DNA of 22,316 nt, taken from the NCBI GenBank assembly GCA_050692555.1, contig JBOGVS010000045.1:1-22316 (forward strand), in the 5' to 3' direction. The stretch is from DAITPV01 sp050692555 (lineage in GTDB: Bacteria; Actinomycetota; UBA4738; CALAEC01). Shown here piece by piece: positions 21,451 through 22,316 of this stretch. Numbering within the stretch: position 1 is the first letter of the stretch; each line of letters begins with the position of its first letter. A program made the translations under genes and the position numbers. Under the pieces are notes generated by a model. That model was not told where the DNA came from and made no database searches. It was given only the letters and a program-made list of their open reading frames with translations.

Positions 21451-22210
21451 GCAGGCCTGGACGCCGGAGGAGATGATGATCGTTGCCAGCGCGCGTCAGC
21501 TCGCCGGGCAGCGAATCTGCTTCGTCGGAGTGGGGCCGCCGAACATCGCCTGCAACCTGGCCCAACGCACGGTCAGCCCCGATCTCCAGCTGGTGTACGA
21601 GGCCGGGGTCTTCGGCGCTCGTCCGGCGCGGCTGCCGCTGTCGATCGGGGATCCGACGCTGGTGACCGGCTCCACCGCGGTCCACAGCATGTTCGAGCTG
21701 TTCGGGTTCTACCTCCAGGCCGGGCTGATCGACGTCGGGTTCCTGGGCGCCTCGCAGATCAACCGTTTCGGCGACATCAACACCACGGTCATCGGGGACT
21801 ACGGAGCGCCGAGGGTCAGGCTTCCCGGCTCGGGGGGGGCCTGCGAGATCGCCATCAACGCCGGGAAGGTGTTCGTGATCATGCCGCAGTCGTCGCGGTC
21901 GTTCGTCAAGGAGATCGACTTCACCACCAGCCCGGGGAACCCGGCCGGCACTCGTCCCACGGGTTGGATCGGCTCGGGTCCCGCGGTGGTGGTGACGAAC
22001 CTGGGGGTCTATGGGTTCTCCGATGGCGAGATGGAGCTCCGGAGCCTCCACCCCGGTGTTTCGCTCGAGGAGACCCGCGAGAACACCGGCTGGGACCTGC
22101 GAGTGGCCGCCGACCTCAGCGAAACCGCCACACCGACGGAGGAGGAGCTCCGTCTGATCCGGGAGGAGCTCGACCCCGACGGCGCGTACACGGGGGGTTC
22201 GGGGGGGTAG
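21443..22210 (+). CDS. catJ: 3-oxoadipate CoA-transferase subunit B (CatJ type)
   Basis: 255 residues. It opens with E-E-M-M-I-V-A-S-A-R-Q-L, followed by I-C-F-V-G-V-G-P-P and the catalytic glutamate E53 in V-Y-E-A-G (E-S-G in most relatives), which forms the gamma-glutamyl-CoA thioester. I-D-V-G-F-L-G-A-S-Q-I-N-R-F-G-D-I-N-T-T-V-I-G-D-Y and S-L-H-P-G-V are strongly conserved in CatJ proteins. It pairs with subunit A in the cytoplasm to activate 3-oxoadipate. The ATG at 21443 lies inside the end of subunit A, so the two are coupled. The last residues (G-G-S-G-G) and the TAG stop are encoded by the first copy of the tandem repeat listed next, which may have replaced the original end of the gene. 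Confidence 0.9.
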   Translation: MPEQAWTPEEMMIVASARQLAGQRICFVGVGPPNIACNLAQRTVSPDLQLVYEAGVFGARPARLPLSIGDPTLVTGSTAVHSMFELFGFYLQAGLIDVGFLGASQINRFGDINTTVIGDYGAPRVRLPGSGGACEIAINAGKVFVIMPQSSRSFVKEIDFTTSPGNPAGTRPTGWIGSGPAVVVTNLGVYGFSDGEMELRSLHPGVSLEETRENTGWDLRVAADLSETATPTEEELRLIREELDPDGAYTGGSGG

Positions 22211-22316
22211 CTCGCCAGGAGTGGTCCGGCCGGGAGATCACCCGGCGAGCGGACCCCCTGAGGAGACGGGGGTTCGGGGGGGTAGCTCGCCAGGAGTGGT
22301 CCGGCCGGGAGATCAC
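22193..22316. repeat. Tandem direct repeat, 75-base period, running off the window
   Basis: The 49 bases 22193-22241 are repeated identically at 22268-22316, where the window stops, giving a period of 75 with a 26-base spacer. The unit starts with a run of five Gs, TTC and seven Gs, includes the catJ TAG stop in the first copy, and contains GCTCGCC, which pairs with GGCGAGC in the spacer (22210-22216 with 22244-22250). A second short stem pairs CCCCC with GGGGG around TGAGGAGAC (22254-22272). Only two copies are visible and the second is cut. It is not a CRISPR: the period and internal symmetry are wrong. It may be a structured 3' element or an expanding repeat. Confidence 0.75.

Noticed and set aside
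22193..22316. CRISPR array at the window end
   Set aside because: Only two units are visible, the unit (49) and spacer (26) sizes do not fit, the repeat overlaps a coding end, and no cas gene is near.

Overview
The window is very GC-rich and gene-dense. Codons end mostly in G or C, GTG starts are common, stop/start overlaps (GTGA, ATGA, TGATG) are frequent, and several secreted proteins carry bacterial lipoprotein signals. This fits a high-GC bacterium, most plausibly an uncultured Actinomycetota-type lineage, but no marker gene allows a firmer placement. I see no rRNA, tRNA, CRISPR array, transposase or integrase.

Positions 1-7200 are mostly general metabolism. In order: the damaged 3' end of a probable NAD-dependent epimerase gene, a NYN-domain nuclease on the minus strand, a tightly packed plus-strand operon (SQR-like flavoprotein, YCII protein, HAD phosphatase, aldo/keto reductase), a minus-strand pair (frameshifted M15 peptidase lipoprotein, then a beta-propeller-like lipoprotein), about 600 bases without a supported gene but with several hairpins, and a four-helix membrane protein behind a good sigma70-type promoter and a palindrome.

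Positions 7198-22210 form an aromatic-compound degradation island. Protocatechuate 3,4-dioxygenase (pcaH, pcaG) is read leftwards. Divergent from it is a long plus-strand run: benzaldehyde dehydrogenase, 4-hydroxybenzoate 3-hydroxylase, a MetE-like zinc methyltransferase and a complete ABC importer (binding lipoprotein, two permeases, ATPase). Next, read leftwards, come a Rieske ring-hydroxylating dioxygenase (alpha, beta) and a small companion protein. Then follow an MFS transporter, a leftward intradiol dioxygenase of the hydroxyquinol/catechol class, and CatI/CatJ-type 3-oxoadipate CoA-transferase subunits.

Read together, the genes suggest uptake of an aromatic compound, oxidation of an aromatic aldehyde to the acid, hydroxylation of 4-hydroxybenzoate to protocatechuate, ortho cleavage, and entry into the 3-oxoadipate pathway at the CoA-transfer step. 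Lactonising and decarboxylating enzymes, the thiolase, the dioxygenase electron-transfer proteins and a regulator are not in the window.

Two kinds of signal stand out. First, 15-base palindromes of similar design (GTTCG-N5-CGAAC) lie upstream of the membrane protein, between the two divergent aromatic operons and, in imperfect form, between the intradiol dioxygenase and the CoA-transferase. They suggest one regulon, perhaps under an IclR-family regulator like PcaR. Second, three genes carry reading-frame lesions: an in-frame TGA in the epimerase tail, a one-base frameshift in the M15 peptidase, and a compensated pair of indels that removes the second half of the Rieske motif. Either the assembly has errors or these genes are decaying. 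The window ends in a 75-base-period tandem repeat that begins inside the last codons of catJ.
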